In this document: positions 62,613 to 64,000 of the stretch, piece by piece
How the letters are laid out: every line of letters starts with the position of its first letter
How positions within the stretch are numbered: position 1 is the first letter of the stretch
DNA from: Mesobacillus jeotgali
GTDB lineage: Bacteria; Bacillota; Bacilli; Bacillales; Cytobacillaceae
Reading direction: 5' to 3'
Assembly (NCBI RefSeq): GCF_900166585.1
Contig: NZ_FVZC01000009.1
Span: forward strand, 124,001 to 188,000
Length of the DNA: 64,000 nucleotides
Position numbers and translations under genes: made by a program
The notes under the pieces: model-generated
The model's database searches: none
Told to the model about the DNA's origin: nothing
The model's input: the letters and a program-made list of their open reading frames with translations, nothing else

Positions 62613-62966
62613 ATGATACATGCCCATATGACAGCCTGGTTTTTGGCTCTTGTTTTATTCTTCGTAGCACTGGGACTACATAAAAGCGGTAAGGAAAAGG
62701 GCGCTAAAATTGTCCAGATGGTTCTTAGATTGTTTTACGTACTGATTCTATTGACTGGTTTCGGGCTTCTTTTCAGCATCAATATCAACATCATGTATGT
62801 GCTGAAAGCAGCTGTTGGCCTGTGGGTCATCGCAATGCTTGAAATGATTTTAATCCGTACAAGAAAGAATGAAAAAGCGTCCGTCTTGTGGATCCAATTT
62901 ATTGTCGCAGTCCTTCTTGTACTGTATTTAGGTTTCTCACTGCCACTTGGTACTTATTTGTTCTAA
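62613..62966 (+). CDS. yisL: YisL-like DUF1516 membrane protein
   Basis: 117 residues from ATG 62613 with AGGAGGACGGGTAC upstream. Four membrane helices; the N-terminal MIHAHMTAWFLALVLFFVAL and the central KIVQMVLRLFYVLILLTG match YisL/DUF1516. Function unknown. In B. subtilis it follows yisK; here the second yhgE gene stands between them. Confidence 0.88.
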   Translation: MIHAHMTAWFLALVLFFVALGLHKSGKEKGAKIVQMVLRLFYVLILLTGFGLLFSININIMYVLKAAVGLWVIAMLEMILIRTRKNEKASVLWIQFIVAVLLVLYLGFSLPLGTYLF

Positions 62967-62984
62967 TATTGTAATTGTCGAAAG

Positions 62985-63020
62985 AAAGCTGTCTTAATAG
63001 GCAGCTTTTTCTTTTTTTTG
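62985..63020 (+). terminator. Terminator after yisL
   Basis: Stem AAAGCTGTCT / AGGCAGCTTT (one G-U pair), loop TAAT, followed by TTCTTTTTTTT. Confidence 0.82.
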
Positions 63021-63097
63021 TCATATCTTAACCCGGTAAAATATGATAATTTAAGATGGAAGGGATATTGGAGAAATATAAATAATTGGAGAATGCA

Positions 63098-64000
63098 ATG
63101 GCTACGACAAAAAGCTGCGTTTACGAAAATGACAGACAACTTATTAGCTTTATAGAGAGCAATTCATTCAAAGAACAAGCCTATCTGCTGGTCCAGATTT
63201 TTTATAAAGAATCACGGAAGCTTAAGCACCTTCAACGATTGCTGAAGATGCAGCTTCCCGTGTCGGCGGTGTTGAGCTGTGAAGCTGAGGGCAGTTTGAA
63301 TGGTGAAAAACAGTATATTATCTCGTTTACTGCTTTCAATAAACAAGAGCTCAACCCAACCATCCACGACCAGTACACAATCAGCACATTAACTAATCTG
63401 CTGGCAACTACGCAACAGGACATCCTTCATCTTAATGAGAGCCTCGAGGTATCTGAGCAGTATTATCGTTCGCTATTTGACAATAACGGCGATTTTGTTT
63501 ATTCAACAGATCTGGCAGGGAATTTCACAAGTGTCAACCAAGCGTTCATGAAAACATTCGGGTATATGGAAAATGAACTTATTGGCAGGTCTGTACTTGA
63601 TTTTATCAATCCAGATGATATACCACGCGCGAAAATGCATTTCATACAGGCCCTTAGAGGGAAAGATCAAACCTATACAATTGAAATCCAAATCAAAAGC
63701 GGTGAGTCACAGATTTTCCAGATCAAGAATATACCGATCACAATCAATGGAGCCTGTGTGGGAACATATGGGATCGGCCGCAATATTACCATCCAGAAAA
63801 AAACAGAGGAAAGAATCATCCAGCTGGCCTACTATGACCAGGATACGGGATTGCCAAACAGAATGAGATTCACGGAACAGCTAGAGGAAATGATTCATCG
63901 TGCAAAGCACAAAAAAGAACTGCTCGCCGTCCTTGTCATTGACATAGACCGCTTCAAGATCATCAATGATAGTCTTGGCCATTATGCAGGAGATATTGTT
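63098..64000 (+). CDS. PAS-GGDEF signalling protein, C-terminus outside window (partial)
   Basis: 301 codons from ATG 63098 (TTGGAGAATGCA upstream), open to the window edge. Residues about 1-105 (KEQAYLLVQIFYKESRKLKH onward) resemble a shortened FIST-like sensor fold, which is an inference. A PAS domain follows (about 120-240) with YRSLFDNNGDFVYSTDLAGN and IGRSVLDFINPDD, then the start of a diguanylate cyclase: YYDQDTGLPNRMRFTEQL and VLVIDIDRFKIINDSLGH. The GGDEF signature itself and any EAL domain lie beyond the edge. It probably makes or breaks cyclic di-GMP in response to a signal bound by PAS. Confidence 0.85.
   Translation, partial: MATTKSCVYENDRQLISFIESNSFKEQAYLLVQIFYKESRKLKHLQRLLKMQLPVSAVLSCEAEGSLNGEKQYIISFTAFNKQELNPTIHDQYTISTLTNLLATTQQDILHLNESLEVSEQYYRSLFDNNGDFVYSTDLAGNFTSVNQAFMKTFGYMENELIGRSVLDFINPDDIPRAKMHFIQALRGKDQTYTIEIQIKSGESQIFQIKNIPITINGACVGTYGIGRNITIQKKTEERIIQLAYYDQDTGLPNRMRFTEQLEEMIHRAKHKKELLAVLVIDIDRFKIINDSLGHYAGDIV

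Overview
The window comes from a low-to-moderate GC, endospore-forming Firmicute of the family Bacillaceae. The evidence is strong AGGAGG-type ribosome binding sites, frequent GTG/TTG starts, Rho-independent terminators, a gerP spore-coat operon and comK. Gene order follows the Bacillus subtilis segment running roughly yhgC-hemEHY-yhgDE-yhfHI-lplJ-lcfB-yhfN-yhzC-comK-yhjD-yhjE-sipV-addBA-yisB-gerP-yisK-yisL. It is not B. subtilis itself: several modules are inserted and sbcDC is absent between addA and yisB. A Mesobacillus/Bacillus-like species is my inference.

Layout. 1-3.8 kb: a truncated YhfA-like permease (minus) and a liaF-liaS-liaR cell-envelope stress system. 3.9-8.2 kb: heme turnover and synthesis (hmoB minus; hemE-hemH-hemY plus, the coproporphyrin-dependent branch). 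8.3-11.2 kb: a TetR regulator and the large membrane protein YhgE, each preceded by the same TetR-type operator. 11.3-15.9 kb: yhfH, yhfI, lplJ, an acyl-CoA ligase (lcfB) and an enoyl-CoA hydratase. 15.9-21.3 kb: a 42-bp intergenic repeat array, azlCD, a sulfonate-type ABC importer, then a 52-bp array of 16 units. 21.4-24.2 kb: yhfN-type M48 protease, the IDEAL-domain protein YhzC, comK, and a YhjD-like protein with an SOS box. 24.4-29.5 kb: an S9 peptidase, a decayed DUF4176 gene, a LytR-CpsA-Psr protein, yhjE and a type I signal peptidase.

29.6-43.6 kb is the most distinctive accessory region. A 1076-residue STAND-NTPase/BTAD (SARP-like) regulator is followed by a branched-chain-type ABC importer (SBP, two ATPases, two permeases), a KASIII-like enzyme lacking the canonical Asn, a PHB-depolymerase-like hydrolase, an SDR and a separate adenylate-forming ligase. 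The promoter of the importer operon and that of the ligase carry the same element: two direct TGTAACT heptamers 11 bp apart, exactly 9 nt before a -10 box. That is the layout of SARP operators. I propose a coordinated, apparently undescribed uptake-and-activation regulon for a carboxylic or hydroxy acid.

43.7-64 kb: an MFS exporter (minus), addB-addA with a possible SOS box and a short terminated leader, yisB, the six-gene gerP operon (minus) with a sigma-K promoter, a medium/long-chain acyl-CoA ligase, a DUF418 membrane protein, a small P-loop kinase-like protein, yisK, a second YhgE paralogue preceded by a near-perfect FadR box, yisL and the start of a PAS-GGDEF protein. Three unrelated intergenic tandem arrays (periods about 42, 52 and 21 bp, all close to whole helical turns) are a further unexplained feature. 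No tRNA, rRNA, prophage, insertion sequence or CRISPR array was seen.
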